DNA of 64,000 nucleotides, taken from the NCBI GenBank assembly GCA_050246735.1, contig JBFWVM010000006.1, positions 186,001-250,000 of the forward strand. Direction: 5' to 3'. The position numbers and the translations under genes are program-made. Positions 1 to 8,541 of the stretch are shown here, in pieces. The notes beneath the pieces were generated by a model, which did not search any database, had not been told where the DNA came from, and saw only the letters and a list, made by a program, of their open reading frames with translations. Origin of the DNA: Taklimakanibacter sp050246735 (GTDB taxonomy: Bacteria; Pseudomonadota; Alphaproteobacteria; Rhizobiales; Aestuariivirgaceae). How positions within the stretch are numbered: position 1 is the first letter of the stretch; each line of letters starts with the position of its first letter.

Positions 1-1015
1 AATTGGCGAAGCCCGGTTCGCCCACCGGACGCAGCCATATGCCTTCCTCGCGCATGGCGAGATCGATGAAATTCGCCGCGGATCGCGCATCCTCGTCGGG
101 AAATCGCGTCAGCAGGAAATTGCCGTGGCCGGGCACGAAATGAAGCCCGAGCCGCGTGAGACCGCCGGCCATGAAGGCGCGCTCGGCCGCCGTCCCGGCG
201 ACCACCCGGTCGACGAAGTCCTGATCGGCGACGGCCGCCGCGGCGGCGGCCTGCGCTATGGCGTCGACGTTGCCGACGCCGCGCAACAGGTTGAGGCCGG
301 GCGTCATCCACTCCGGCGCCAGCGCCCAGCCGACGCGCAAGGCGGCAAGCCCATAGGCCTTCGAGAAGGTGCGGGTGACGACGACATTGGCCCGCCCGCC
401 GCCAAGGCGCATCAGGCGGTCAAGGCCGGACTTGTCCATGTATTCGCCATAGGCGAGGTCGAGCACCAGGACGACTTCGGGCGGCAGCCTCCCATGCAGC
501 CGGACGACCTCGTCGGCGGGAAGCAGCGTGCCGGTCGGATTGTTGGGAAGAGCGAGGAAGACGAGCTTCGTCTTCGGCGTGACGAGCGCCACGAGGCCGT
601 CGACATCGGTGACGAGATCGCGCTCCGGGGCGCGCCTGAGCCCGGCGCCGAGACGCGCCGCCACCACGGCGAACTGGAAGAAGCCCGACTGCGACATGAT
701 GATCTCGTCGCCGGCGCGCACGAACATGCGGGCCACGACGTCGAGGAGCTCTTCCGAGCCGTTGCCGCAGACGATGCGTTCCGGATCGAGGGCGAACTGC
801 CGGCCGATCGCCCGGCGCAGCCCGGCGCTCGAGGGATCGGGATAGCGGTTGAGATCGGCCAGGCGGGCTTGCGCGGCCGCCTGCGCCACGGGCGAGCAGC
901 CATAGGGGCTTTCATTGATGGCGAGCGAGACGAGCGCCTTGCCTTCAGGCGGCGTGGGCAGGACGAAAGGCAGCCGGCGCGGCGGATTGAAATAGGCCCG
1001 GGGCAGGATGGTCAT
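1..1015 (-). CDS. HisC-like class I/II aminotransferase, 3' end outside window
   Basis: This is a PLP-dependent fold-type I aminotransferase resembling histidinol-phosphate aminotransferase. Reading the minus strand from the ATG at 1015 gives 338 codons before the window edge, so roughly the last 25 residues are missing compared with a usual length near 365. Visible motifs are the N-terminal LAINESPYG stretch (about residues 31-39), PNNPTGT (about 157-163), the D-x-AYGEY stretch near 186-192, and TFSKAYGLAALRVGW (about 216-230) with K219 as the likely Schiff-base lysine. It lies 73 bases downstream of the luciferase-like monooxygenase gene on the same strand and is probably in its transcription unit. 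Next to a kynureninase-like gene it may act on an amino-acid catabolite rather than in histidine synthesis; the substrate is not evident. Confidence 0.85.
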   Translation of the reverse strand, partial: MTILPRAYFNPPRRLPFVLPTPPEGKALVSLAINESPYGCSPVAQAAAQARLADLNRYPDPSSAGLRRAIGRQFALDPERIVCGNGSEELLDVVARMFVRAGDEIIMSQSGFFQFAVVAARLGAGLRRAPERDLVTDVDGLVALVTPKTKLVFLALPNNPTGTLLPADEVVRLHGRLPPEVVLVLDLAYGEYMDKSGLDRLMRLGGGRANVVVTRTFSKAYGLAALRVGWALAPEWMTPGLNLLRGVGNVDAIAQAAAAAAVADQDFVDRVVAGTAAERAFMAGGLTRLGLHFVPGHGNFLLTRFPDEDARSAANFIDLAMREEGIWLRPVGEPGFAN

Positions 1016-1088
1016 GGGGAGATGCCGCCTCGCCAATGTTTTCCCTCCTTGCGGGGGGAGGGAAAAGAAGCCCGAGCCGCTGCCGTCA

Positions 1089-2189
1089 TCATGCGACCCG
1101 CAATCCGGCTTCGCGCATGAGCGGCAACACCTCGTCGATGAAATAGGGCAGCTCGTCGAGATAGTTCACGAAGGACACCGTCGTCCCGGCGAAGCCCGCG
1201 CGATGCATCCTCACCAAGTCGTCGGCGATGCGCCGCGGCGTGCCGATGAGTGGGTAGGTGCCGGCGCCGCCGGCGAAGCGCCGGGCATGGAGCCGGAAGG
1301 TCGCCTCGTCATGGGAGCCGGCGAATTTCTGCTTCTGGCTCATGTGATAGTCGACCGCCCCCTGGTCGGCCTCGGTCACCGCGTAGCGCTCATAATAGGC
1401 CTCGGCCTCGGACTGCGAGGGCCGGCAGACGACATGGGCCGTGGCGAAGACGCCGAGCCTGCGCCCGACCTTGCCGGCGCGCGCCTCGATATCCGCGATG
1501 TGCGACCTGCCGGCGTCGATCTCGGAAAAGGTGGTGAGCAGGAAGTCGCTCGCCCGGGCGGCGAAATCGCGGCCGGGCGGCCCGAATGCGGCGTTGAAGG
1601 TCACCGGCCTCGGGCGCTGCACCGGCCGCGGCCGGCCGGACACGTTCCTGAGCCGGTAATATCTGCCGGCGAAGTCGAAGGGTTCCGTCTCGCCATAGAT
1701 GCGGGTGATCACCTCATGCCATTCGAGCGCCTGGGCATAGCGCTCGGCTTCGATATGGATGCCGAACATCGCGAATTCGTCCGGATTCCAGCCCGCCACG
1801 ATATTGAGCCCGGCGCGGCCGTTGCTCACATGATCGACGGTCGCCAGCGCCTTGGCGGCATAGACGGGATGGATCATCGGCACATGGACGGTCGAGAAGA
1901 TGCCGATCCGGCTGGTGACGGCGGCAAGGGCCGCGGCGAAGGTGAAGGTCTCGAAGGAATGCTCGCGCGAATTGGTGGCGCCGCCGAAGCCCTTCCAGCG
2001 CGCGATCGGCAGGAAGAAGTCGATGCCGGCCTCGTCCGCCATCCGGCACAGCGCGACGACGTCGCTCCAGCGCGCCTGCCAGCGCTCGGGAACGGTGGTG
2101 AGCGTCAGCCCGCCATCGGCATTGGCCGCGAACAGGCCGAGCTTGAACGGATGGGGTCCATGGACCGGATGGCCGGACGCCGCGGTCAC
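1089..2189 (-). CDS. LLM-class flavin-dependent monooxygenase (SsuD/RutA-like)
   Basis: The 366-residue product matches the bacterial luciferase-like TIM-barrel family, which uses FMNH2 and O2 supplied with a separate reductase. Typical landmarks are the early LGLFAANADGG strand (about residues 17-27), the R-x-G-I-FSTVHVP segment near 93-103, the NIVAGWNPDEFAMFG block (about 128-142), which is characteristic of SsuD/RutA-type members, and the C-terminal PLIGTPRRIADDL segment near 314-326. Length is normal for the family. Its start overlaps the end of the upstream kynureninase-like gene by 4 bases, indicating translational coupling. Substrate cannot be read from the sequence; alkanesulfonates, pyrimidines and other N- or S-containing compounds are used by relatives. 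Confidence 0.85.
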   Translation of the reverse strand: MTAASGHPVHGPHPFKLGLFAANADGGLTLTTVPERWQARWSDVVALCRMADEAGIDFFLPIARWKGFGGATNSREHSFETFTFAAALAAVTSRIGIFSTVHVPMIHPVYAAKALATVDHVSNGRAGLNIVAGWNPDEFAMFGIHIEAERYAQALEWHEVITRIYGETEPFDFAGRYYRLRNVSGRPRPVQRPRPVTFNAAFGPPGRDFAARASDFLLTTFSEIDAGRSHIADIEARAGKVGRRLGVFATAHVVCRPSQSEAEAYYERYAVTEADQGAVDYHMSQKQKFAGSHDEATFRLHARRFAGGAGTYPLIGTPRRIADDLVRMHRAGFAGTTVSFVNYLDELPYFIDEVLPLMREAGLRVA

Positions 2190-3427
2190 ACGGATACTTT
2201 CCGGTATTTCGGCTGCGTCCAGATGCCTTCCATCAGGATGCGCCTGAGCCGCGCCACCGCCTCGAAGACCTCCCGATGCGTGACGACGAGCGGGCTCACG
2301 CCGAAGCGGATGGCGTCGGGCTTGCGGAAGGAGGAGACGACGCCGAGATCGACCAGCGCCTCGACCACCGAGCCCGCACCGGGCGAGCGGAAGCTGACAT
2401 TGCCGCCGCGCCTTTCATGATCGCGCGGCGAGGCGACCTTTATCCCCAGGGGTCCGCATTCCTGCTCCAGCAGGGCGATCAGGAGATCGGTCAGGGATCT
2501 GTGTTTCGCCCAGAGCTTTTCCGGCTCGATCCGGGGCCAGATGTCGAGCAGGGGCCTGGCAAGCTCGTTGGCGGCGACCGCCGGCGTGCCGGCGATGAAA
2601 CGCTTGATGCCCGGATGCGGCGCGAAGTCGCGGGCGAAGGCGAAGACGTCGGCATGCCCCATCCAGCCGGCGACCGCCGGCCAGACCGCATCGGCGATGT
2701 CCGGTCGCGCGTATATATAAGCCGGGCCGCCCGGGCCGGTGCACAGATATTTGTAGCCGCAGCCGACCGCCATGTCGGTCCGGCTGTCCCTGAGAGCGAC
2801 CGGGACGGCGCCCGCCGAATGCGACGTGTCCCAGGCGGTCAGCGCGCCCTTGGCATGAGCGGCCGCGGTGACGCGCTGCATGTCCCAGCGCTCGCCGGAG
2901 CGATAGTCGACATGACTGAGCGCCGCGACCGCGACGGTCTCGTCCATGGCGGCGACGGCTTCGTCCTCGCTGTCGACAAAGCGCAGGCGCAAGCGGCCGC
3001 GCGAGGCCTCGACCATGCCCTGGATCACGTGAATATCGGTCGGGAAATTCCCGTTCTGGCTCAGGATGACGGTGCGCTCGCGATTGATGGCCAGGCAATG
3101 GGCGACCGCCTTGAACTGGTTGACCGTCGTCGAATCGCACACCGCCACCGTGCCGGCATCGGCGCCGAGCATGGGGGCTATGGCATCGCCCAGGAGGGAT
3201 GGCATGTCGAGCCATTGCCGGGCGCTCCAGCCGCGCCGGCGCAAGGCCACCCAGTCGTCGAGCAGGCCTTGCGCCGATTTCCGCACCGCCTTCGGCATCG
3301 GGCCGACGGAATTGGCGTCCATGAAGATCATGCCGGGCGCGAGCTCGAACAGGTCGCGCAAGCGCATGAGCGGATCGGCGGCATCGAGGGCGACGGCGTC
3401 CTCGAGGGCAAGAGGCTTGGCGGGCAT
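2186..3427 (-). CDS. kynU: kynureninase or kynureninase-like PLP enzyme
   Basis: The 413-residue product is a class V PLP enzyme with kynureninase features. These are IFMDANSVGPMP near residues 34-45 (the family usually has LDGNSLGP), WDTSHSAGAVP near 199-209, and VGCGYKYL near 221-228 with K226 as the probable Schiff-base lysine, followed by GPGGPAYIY. Kynureninase hydrolyses L-kynurenine to anthranilate and alanine. The residues after the lysine read YLCTGPGG, whereas typical members have YLNGGPG, so a changed substrate is possible. It is the first gene of a minus-strand unit, overlapping the monooxygenase gene by 4 bases, and is divergent from hyuA 84 bases away. No other kynurenine-pathway gene (tdo, kynB) is visible in the window. 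Confidence 0.75.
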   Translation of the reverse strand: MPAKPLALEDAVALDAADPLMRLRDLFELAPGMIFMDANSVGPMPKAVRKSAQGLLDDWVALRRRGWSARQWLDMPSLLGDAIAPMLGADAGTVAVCDSTTVNQFKAVAHCLAINRERTVILSQNGNFPTDIHVIQGMVEASRGRLRLRFVDSEDEAVAAMDETVAVAALSHVDYRSGERWDMQRVTAAAHAKGALTAWDTSHSAGAVPVALRDSRTDMAVGCGYKYLCTGPGGPAYIYARPDIADAVWPAVAGWMGHADVFAFARDFAPHPGIKRFIAGTPAVAANELARPLLDIWPRIEPEKLWAKHRSLTDLLIALLEQECGPLGIKVASPRDHERRGGNVSFRSPGAGSVVEALVDLGVVSSFRKPDAIRFGVSPLVVTHREVFEAVARLRRILMEGIWTQPKYRKVSV

Positions 3428-3478
3428 TCGAATATTATTTCATACCTAAAATATCGCGGCAACGGGGCATTTGCTCTT

Positions 3479-3490
3479 GCGGAATTCCGC
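3479..3490. promoter_or_regulatory. 12-bp perfect palindrome in kynU/hyuA divergent promoter region
   Basis: GCGGAATTCCGC is a perfect palindrome lying between the divergent starts at 3427 and 3512. Such placement suits an operator shared by both units, but no regulator gene lies beside it and the short GC-rich palindrome may be chance. Confidence 0.3.
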
Positions 3491-3511
3491 GGCTCCAAGC
3501 TAGGGAAAGGC

Positions 3512-5605
3512 ATGGCCTCAAGACATTCTATAAAGCTTGCCGCCGATATCGGGGGCACGTTCACCGACATCGTGCTCGAAACCGGCGAGCGCCGGCACAG
3601 CTGCAAGGTGCTGACCACCACCGCGGCGCCCGAGCTCGGCGTCCTCGAAGGCATAGAGATCGTCCTTCAGGAAGCGCAAATGCGCGCCGCCGCCGTCGAC
3701 GTCCTCATCCATGGCACGACGCTCGCCACCAATGCGCTGATCGAGCGCAAGGGCGCGAAGACCGCCCTCGTCACGACGGAAGGTTTCCGCGACGTGGTGG
3801 AGACCGGCTACGAGAAGCGCTTCGATCACTACGACCTGATGATCGACCGGCCGGCGCCCCTGGTGCCGCGCACCCGGCGCTACACGGTGCGCGAGCGGCT
3901 CGCCGTCAATGGCGACGTGCTGGTGCCGCTCGACGAGGCGGCGATCCCAAACCTCGCGCGCCGGCTCGAGGCGGAAGAGGTGGGCGCCGTCGCCATCGGC
4001 TTCCTCCACTCCTACGCGCATGACGCCCATGAGAGGCGGGTGCGCGACATGCTGAAGCCGCTTCTCGACGAGCATGTCACCATCTGCCTGTCGAGCGAGG
4101 TCAGCCCCGAGCTGCGCGAATATGAGCGCTTCTCGACCACCTGCGCCAACGCCTATGTGCGGCCGCTGATGTCGGGCTATCTCAACCGCCTGCGCGAGGA
4201 GCTCTCGCGGCGCGGCTTCAGGGCGCCCCTGTTCCTGATGATGTCGGGCGGCGGGCTCACCACGCTCGAGACCGCGGCGCGCTTTCCGATCCGTCTCGTC
4301 GAATCGGGCCCGGCGGGCGGAGCCATCCTGGCCAGCACCATCGCGCGCCAGTGCGGGCTCGACGAAGTCCTGTCCTTCGACATGGGCGGCACGACCGCCA
4401 AGATCTGCCTGCTGAGCGACGGCGAGCCGGAGCGGGCGCGCAAGTTCGAGATCGCGCGCGCCTATCGCGACATGAAGGGCTCGGGCCTGCCGGTGCGCAT
4501 CCCGGTCATCGAGATGGTGGAGATCGGCGCCGGCGGCGGCTCGATCGCGCGCGTCGACAAGCTCGGCCGCATCACGGTCGGACCGGACAGCGCCGGCTCG
4601 ACGCCGGGCCCGGCGTGCTATGGCCGCGGCGGCACCGAGCCCGCCGTCACCGACGCCAACGTCGTCCTCGGCAAGATCGATCCCGCCTTCTTCGCCGGCG
4701 GCAAGATCGCGCTCGACGAGGCGGGCGCCCGCCAGGCGCTGCAGGAGGCGATCGGCAAGCCGCTCGGGCTCGACGGCATCTGGCCCGCGGCCGGCGTCGC
4801 CGAGATCGTCGAGGAGAACATGGCCAATGCGGCGCGCGTCCATGCCATCGAGCGCGGCAAGGACATCGGCCGATGCACCATGATCGCCTTCGGCGGGGCG
4901 GCGCCGCTGCATGCCTGCCATCTCGCCGGGAAGCTCGGCGTCGAGCGGATCATCGTGCCGAGCGGCGCCGGCGTCGGATCGGCCATCGGCTTCCTGCAGG
5001 CGCCGATCGCCTATGAGATCACCCGCAGCGCCGCCATCGCCATCGGCGACTTCGATGCGGCGCGGGCCAACGGTCTCCTCGAGGCGATGGAGCGGGACGC
5101 GCGCCGGATCGTCGAGCCCGCCGTCGGGAAGCAGAAGCTCAAGGTGGCCCGCATCGCCGATTTCCGCTATGTCGGGCAGGGCCATGAGATCCGCGTTCCC
5201 GTGCCCGCGGGCAAGCTCAGGGCGTCCGACGGTCCGAGGCTGCGCCAGGCCTTCGAGAAGCTCTACAAGGTGCTCTACGGCCTGATCATCCCGAGCATGG
5301 AGATCGAGGCGGTGACGTGGTCGGTGACGGTGTCGTCGAGCGCGCCCGCGGTGAAGCGCGCCGGCAAGCCGAGGCCTGCCGCCGCGCCCAGGCCGCGCAA
5401 GGCGCGCCAGGTCTATGATCCCGATACCGGCAAGGTCGTCGCCATGCCGGTCTACTGGCGCTTCGAGATGAAGAAGGGCGCCCGCGTCAAGGGGCCGGCC
5501 ATCATCGCCGAGAACGAGACCTCGACGCTGATCAGCTCCCATTTCCGGGGTGCCATCGACAGTCTCGGCTATATCGTTCTCGAACGCGTGAAAGGAAGCC
5601 GCTGA
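3512..5605 (+). CDS. hyuA: hydantoinase A / oxoprolinase-family subunit (HyuA)
   Basis: The 697-residue product belongs to the ATP-dependent N-methylhydantoinase/5-oxoprolinase A family, which shares the actin/hexokinase nucleotide fold. It begins with LAADIGGTFTDIVLE (about residues 8-22) and carries IHGTTLATNALIERKGAK near 66-83, DMGGTTAKICLL near 290-301, and an FGGAAPLHACHLAGKLGV stretch near 460-477. Length fits the family. I chose the ATG at 3512, preceded by a purine-rich GGGAAAGG, because the open frame upstream is only the complement of kynU. The stop overlaps the hyuB start (TGATG), so A and B are coupled, as expected for a two-subunit enzyme that hydrolyses cyclic amide bonds using ATP. 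The natural substrate is unknown. Confidence 0.88.
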   Translation: MASRHSIKLAADIGGTFTDIVLETGERRHSCKVLTTTAAPELGVLEGIEIVLQEAQMRAAAVDVLIHGTTLATNALIERKGAKTALVTTEGFRDVVETGYEKRFDHYDLMIDRPAPLVPRTRRYTVRERLAVNGDVLVPLDEAAIPNLARRLEAEEVGAVAIGFLHSYAHDAHERRVRDMLKPLLDEHVTICLSSEVSPELREYERFSTTCANAYVRPLMSGYLNRLREELSRRGFRAPLFLMMSGGGLTTLETAARFPIRLVESGPAGGAILASTIARQCGLDEVLSFDMGGTTAKICLLSDGEPERARKFEIARAYRDMKGSGLPVRIPVIEMVEIGAGGGSIARVDKLGRITVGPDSAGSTPGPACYGRGGTEPAVTDANVVLGKIDPAFFAGGKIALDEAGARQALQEAIGKPLGLDGIWPAAGVAEIVEENMANAARVHAIERGKDIGRCTMIAFGGAAPLHACHLAGKLGVERIIVPSGAGVGSAIGFLQAPIAYEITRSAAIAIGDFDAARANGLLEAMERDARRIVEPAVGKQKLKVARIADFRYVGQGHEIRVPVPAGKLRASDGPRLRQAFEKLYKVLYGLIIPSMEIEAVTWSVTVSSSAPAVKRAGKPRPAAAPRPRKARQVYDPDTGKVVAMPVYWRFEMKKGARVKGPAIIAENETSTLISSHFRGAIDSLGYIVLERVKGSR

Positions 5606-7275
5606 TGTCCAAGGCAGCACTTGCCGCGATCCGCACGCAGGTCATGTGGAACCGGCTCATCGCGGTGGTCGAGGAGCAGGCGCAGTCGCTGCTGCGCACC
5701 GCCTTCGGCACGATCACGCGCGAGGCGGGCGACCTCTCGGCCGGCGTCTATGACACCAGGGGCCGCATGCTGGCGCAGGCGATGACCGGCACGCCCGGCC
5801 ACGTCAACACCATGGCGACGGCGGTCGAGCATTTCTTCCGGTGGTATCCGGTCAAGGACATGAAGCCGGGCGACGTCTTCATCACCAACGACCCGTGGCT
5901 CGGCACCGGCCATCTCTTCGACTATGTGGTGATGACGCCGGTGTTCCTGGGCAGGAAGCCGGTCGCGATCTTCGCCTCGACCTGCCATGTCATCGACGTC
6001 GGCGGCGTCGGCATGTCGGCGCGGGCCTATTCGGCGTTCGAGGAAGGCACGCTCATCCCGCATCTCATGCTGCGCAAGGCGGGCGAGATCAACGAGGAGC
6101 TTCTCTCGGTCATCCTCGCCAATTCGCGCAGCCCGATCGAGGTCAGGGGCGATCTCCTGTCGCTGGTCAGCGCCAACGACACGGGCGCCAGGCGGCTCAT
6201 CGACATGATGACCGAGTTCGGCCTCGAGGACATCGACCGGCTCGCCGAGCACGTCCTCACGCAATCGGTGAAGGCGACGCGAGAGGCGATCCGGGCGCTC
6301 CCGGAAGGCGAGTGGTCCTACGAGATGCCGCTCGACGGCTACGAGGCGCCGATCCTGATCAGGTCGAGGCTCACCATCAGGCGCGGCAAGATCACGATCG
6401 ACTTCACCGGCTCCTCGCCCGCTTCGGTGCGCGGCATCAACAGTCCGCGCACCTATACGCATGCCTATTCGGTCTTCGGGCTCAAGGCGGTGATCGCCCC
6501 GCATGTGCCGAACAATATCGGCGCGCTGTCCTGCTTCGACCTCGTCACCGAGGCCGGCACCTGCGTCGATCCGATCCGGCCGAGCCCGGTCACGGCGCGC
6601 CACGTCATCGGCCAGATGCTGGCGGATGCGACCTTCGGCTGCCTGGCGCAGGCGCTGCCGGGCAAGGTGCAGGCGGAAAGCGCCGGCAGCATCTGGATCC
6701 TGTCGCTGTCGAGCGCGCATGAGCAGGTGTCGTCCAGGGTGATGGAAGGCGCGCAGCGCTTCCAGGTGACGAATGTGGGATTGGGCGGCATCGGCGGCAG
6801 GCCCGGCAAGGACGGGCTCTCCACCACCGCCTTTCCCTCCGGCATCGGCGCCATACCGGCCGAGGTCACCGAGGCGCAATGCCCGCTCTACTTCAAGCGC
6901 AAGCAGTATCTGCCGGATTCGGGCGGCGCCGGCGAATTCCGCGGCGGCCTCGGCCAGGTGATCGAGATCGCCAACCGCGAGGACAAGCCGTTCGTCATCT
7001 CGGCGGCGACCTTCGACCGCATCCACAATCCGGCGCTGGGGCGCGAGGGCGGCGGGCCGGGACGCATGGGCGCCGCCTATCTCGGCAGCGGCCCCCGGCT
7101 CGAGGACAAGGGCAACCACGTGGTGCCGGCCGGCGACAGCCTGGTCGTCGAACTGCCGGGGGGCGGCGGCTTCGGCCGGCCGCAGGCGAGAAGTGCCGCG
7201 GCGATCGCCGAGGACGTCGCGGCCGAGCTGGTGACGCCCGAAGCGGCCGAATGCGACTATGGCTCCGCCGCGTGA
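5605..7275 (+). CDS. hyuB: hydantoinase B / oxoprolinase-family subunit (HyuB)
   Basis: The 556-residue product matches the hydantoinase B/oxoprolinase family. Characteristic segments are GHVNTMATAVEHF (about residues 64-76), ITNDPWLGTGHLFDYVV near 93-109, the RGINSPRTYTHAYSVFGLK core near 276-294, and the glycine-rich C-terminal ELPGGGGFGRP near 514-524. It is the partner of the preceding A subunit: the start ATG overlaps hyuA's TGA, and its own stop overlaps the GTG start of the next gene, giving a three-gene coupled operon. It lacks the long C-terminal extension seen in eukaryotic fused oxoprolinases, as expected for a split enzyme. Confidence 0.88.
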   Translation: MSKAALAAIRTQVMWNRLIAVVEEQAQSLLRTAFGTITREAGDLSAGVYDTRGRMLAQAMTGTPGHVNTMATAVEHFFRWYPVKDMKPGDVFITNDPWLGTGHLFDYVVMTPVFLGRKPVAIFASTCHVIDVGGVGMSARAYSAFEEGTLIPHLMLRKAGEINEELLSVILANSRSPIEVRGDLLSLVSANDTGARRLIDMMTEFGLEDIDRLAEHVLTQSVKATREAIRALPEGEWSYEMPLDGYEAPILIRSRLTIRRGKITIDFTGSSPASVRGINSPRTYTHAYSVFGLKAVIAPHVPNNIGALSCFDLVTEAGTCVDPIRPSPVTARHVIGQMLADATFGCLAQALPGKVQAESAGSIWILSLSSAHEQVSSRVMEGAQRFQVTNVGLGGIGGRPGKDGLSTTAFPSGIGAIPAEVTEAQCPLYFKRKQYLPDSGGAGEFRGGLGQVIEIANREDKPFVISAATFDRIHNPALGREGGGPGRMGAAYLGSGPRLEDKGNHVVPAGDSLVVELPGGGGFGRPQARSAAAIAEDVAAELVTPEAAECDYGSAA

Positions 7276-7706
7276 GGGCGGGGCAGTCCCATATCACATC
7301 GATCGTGGTGAACCGCCCGGCCCCGGACGTCTTCACCCGCCTGGGCGATCCGGGCAATCTCCATCGCTGGTCCTTCGGCACCTGGAAGACCGAAATCCGT
7401 CCAGACGGCCTCGTCCGTGGCGCGAGCCTCTTCGACGGCGCCTCCATCCTGGTGCGCATCGACAAGAACGCGGCCCGTCTCGGCATCGACTATCATCTGG
7501 GGTCAGAGCCCGGGACGCTCGTGCCGCGCATCCAGCTGCGCATGGTGCCCGGCAGCCATGTCGGGCTCGGCGACGACCGGTCGGTCCTCACCTTCATCGC
7601 CTGGCGGTCCGAGACCATGGACGACGAGCGCTGGCGCCGGCTCACCGCCGCGCACGAGATGGAAGCCGTGCTGGTCAAGTCGCTGATCGAAAGCGGGCAG
7701 ATGTAG
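7272..7706 (+). CDS. SRPBCC/START-like domain protein
   Basis: This is a 144-residue protein read from the GTG at 7272, whose GTGA overlaps the hyuB stop. The N-terminal HITSIVVNRPAPDVF stretch followed by LGDPGNLHRWSFGTWK resembles the start of SRPBCC (Bet v1/START-like) ligand-binding proteins: strand, helix, then a W-rich loop. The C-terminal LTAAHEMEAVLVKSLIES would be the long terminal helix of that fold. Strict coupling to hyuAB suggests that it binds or presents the substrate or product of that enzyme; this is inference. No catalytic residues are evident. Confidence 0.65.
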   Translation: MRAGQSHITSIVVNRPAPDVFTRLGDPGNLHRWSFGTWKTEIRPDGLVRGASLFDGASILVRIDKNAARLGIDYHLGSEPGTLVPRIQLRMVPGSHVGLGDDRSVLTFIAWRSETMDDERWRRLTAAHEMEAVLVKSLIESGQM

Positions 7707-7836
7707 CTTTGCACCGCCGAAAAGCATGGCCGAACGAGCACTGCCCATGGTCTGCATGCTCTCCAAGTCCCGGTTGACCTAGGGCTAAGGTAAGCGTTAC
7801 TCTGGATTGCAGAAAGAGGATGTGGGGGACTCGTTC

Positions 7837-8514
7837 ATGCTCAAGCGAATAATGGTGGCCGCGGCTGCCGTCTTGTCGGCGGCCGTTTACGCCCAGGCTG
7901 CCGATATCGTCGAGGCCCCGCCCACTTTCGACTGGAGCGGCCCCTATGTCGGGCTGCAGGCAGGCTATGGCTGGGGAGAGAGCACCTTCGCGTATGAAGA
8001 AGATTTTCCGATAGAGCGCGTCGATCTTGATTTCGACGGTTTCGTCGGCGGGCTTACCCTGGGCTATAACCATCAAATGGAATCCCTTGTCGTCGGGATC
8101 GAGGGCGATGTTTCCTATTCCGATCTCGACGATGAGGTCCTGAGGCCTCCAACCGACGCTCCCTGCTACATAGAGGGGTGTTCGATCGGCATCGACTGGT
8201 TCGGCACAGCCCGCCTGAGGCTGGGCTATGCGCTCGATACGGTCATGCCCTTCATCACCGGCGGACTTGCTTTTGGCGGCGTGGAAGGAACCTTCGACGA
8301 AGGCGCGTGCGCATGCGATATCGATGACACCAGTTTCGGCTGGACGATCGGCGGAGGCCTCGAATGGGCTGTCGACGAAAGCTGGTCGGTCAAGGCGGAA
8401 TATCTCTATGTCGATCTCGGCCATCCCGACATCGAAGGCGCTTCGCCCTCGAGCGTTTCCACATCACGCTTCGATTTCAGCGTGCTCCGTGCCGGTGTGA
8501 ACTGGCGCTTCTAG
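7837..8514 (+). CDS. Omp25/31-family outer-membrane beta-barrel protein
   Basis: The product has about 225 residues with a Sec signal peptide: MLKR, a hydrophobic alanine-rich core, then a cleavage region around QAADI. The mature start FDWSGPYVGLQAGYGWGES is the signature of the Omp25/Omp31 eight-stranded barrels common in Hyphomicrobiales. Alternating aromatic strands and a C-terminal VNWRF ending in phenylalanine fit barrel insertion by the BAM complex. I chose the ATG at 7837 because the longer frame adds a charged stretch ahead of the signal peptide. Three cysteine-containing loops (CYIEGC near residue 110, CACD near 157) are unusual for such proteins and may form disulfides. It is monocistronic by context. 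Confidence 0.85.
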   Translation: MLKRIMVAAAAVLSAAVYAQAADIVEAPPTFDWSGPYVGLQAGYGWGESTFAYEEDFPIERVDLDFDGFVGGLTLGYNHQMESLVVGIEGDVSYSDLDDEVLRPPTDAPCYIEGCSIGIDWFGTARLRLGYALDTVMPFITGGLAFGGVEGTFDEGACACDIDDTSFGWTIGGGLEWAVDESWSVKAEYLYVDLGHPDIEGASPSSVSTSRFDFSVLRAGVNWRF

Positions 8515-8541
8515 AGCGCATCCCGGCTAAGCGGGCGACCG

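Noticed and set aside
125..1120. 331-codon plus-strand open frame at the left edge
   Set aside because: The other strand encodes a clear aminotransferase with a Schiff-base lysine motif, so this frame is its complement.
2276..3511. N-terminal extension of HyuA by about 410 residues
   Set aside because: The extension is the complement of the kynureninase-like gene; the family's first motif starts right after the ATG at 3512.
3518..5620. 700-codon open frame on the minus strand opposite hyuA
   Set aside because: It mirrors the hyuA frame codon for codon, has low-complexity R/A/D/G/H content and no family motif; high GC at third positions keeps the complementary frame open.
8514..8535. Further copy of the dispersed repeat after the outer-membrane protein gene
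   Set aside because: Only AGAGCGCATCCCGGC resembles the family; without the hairpin this is too short to claim.
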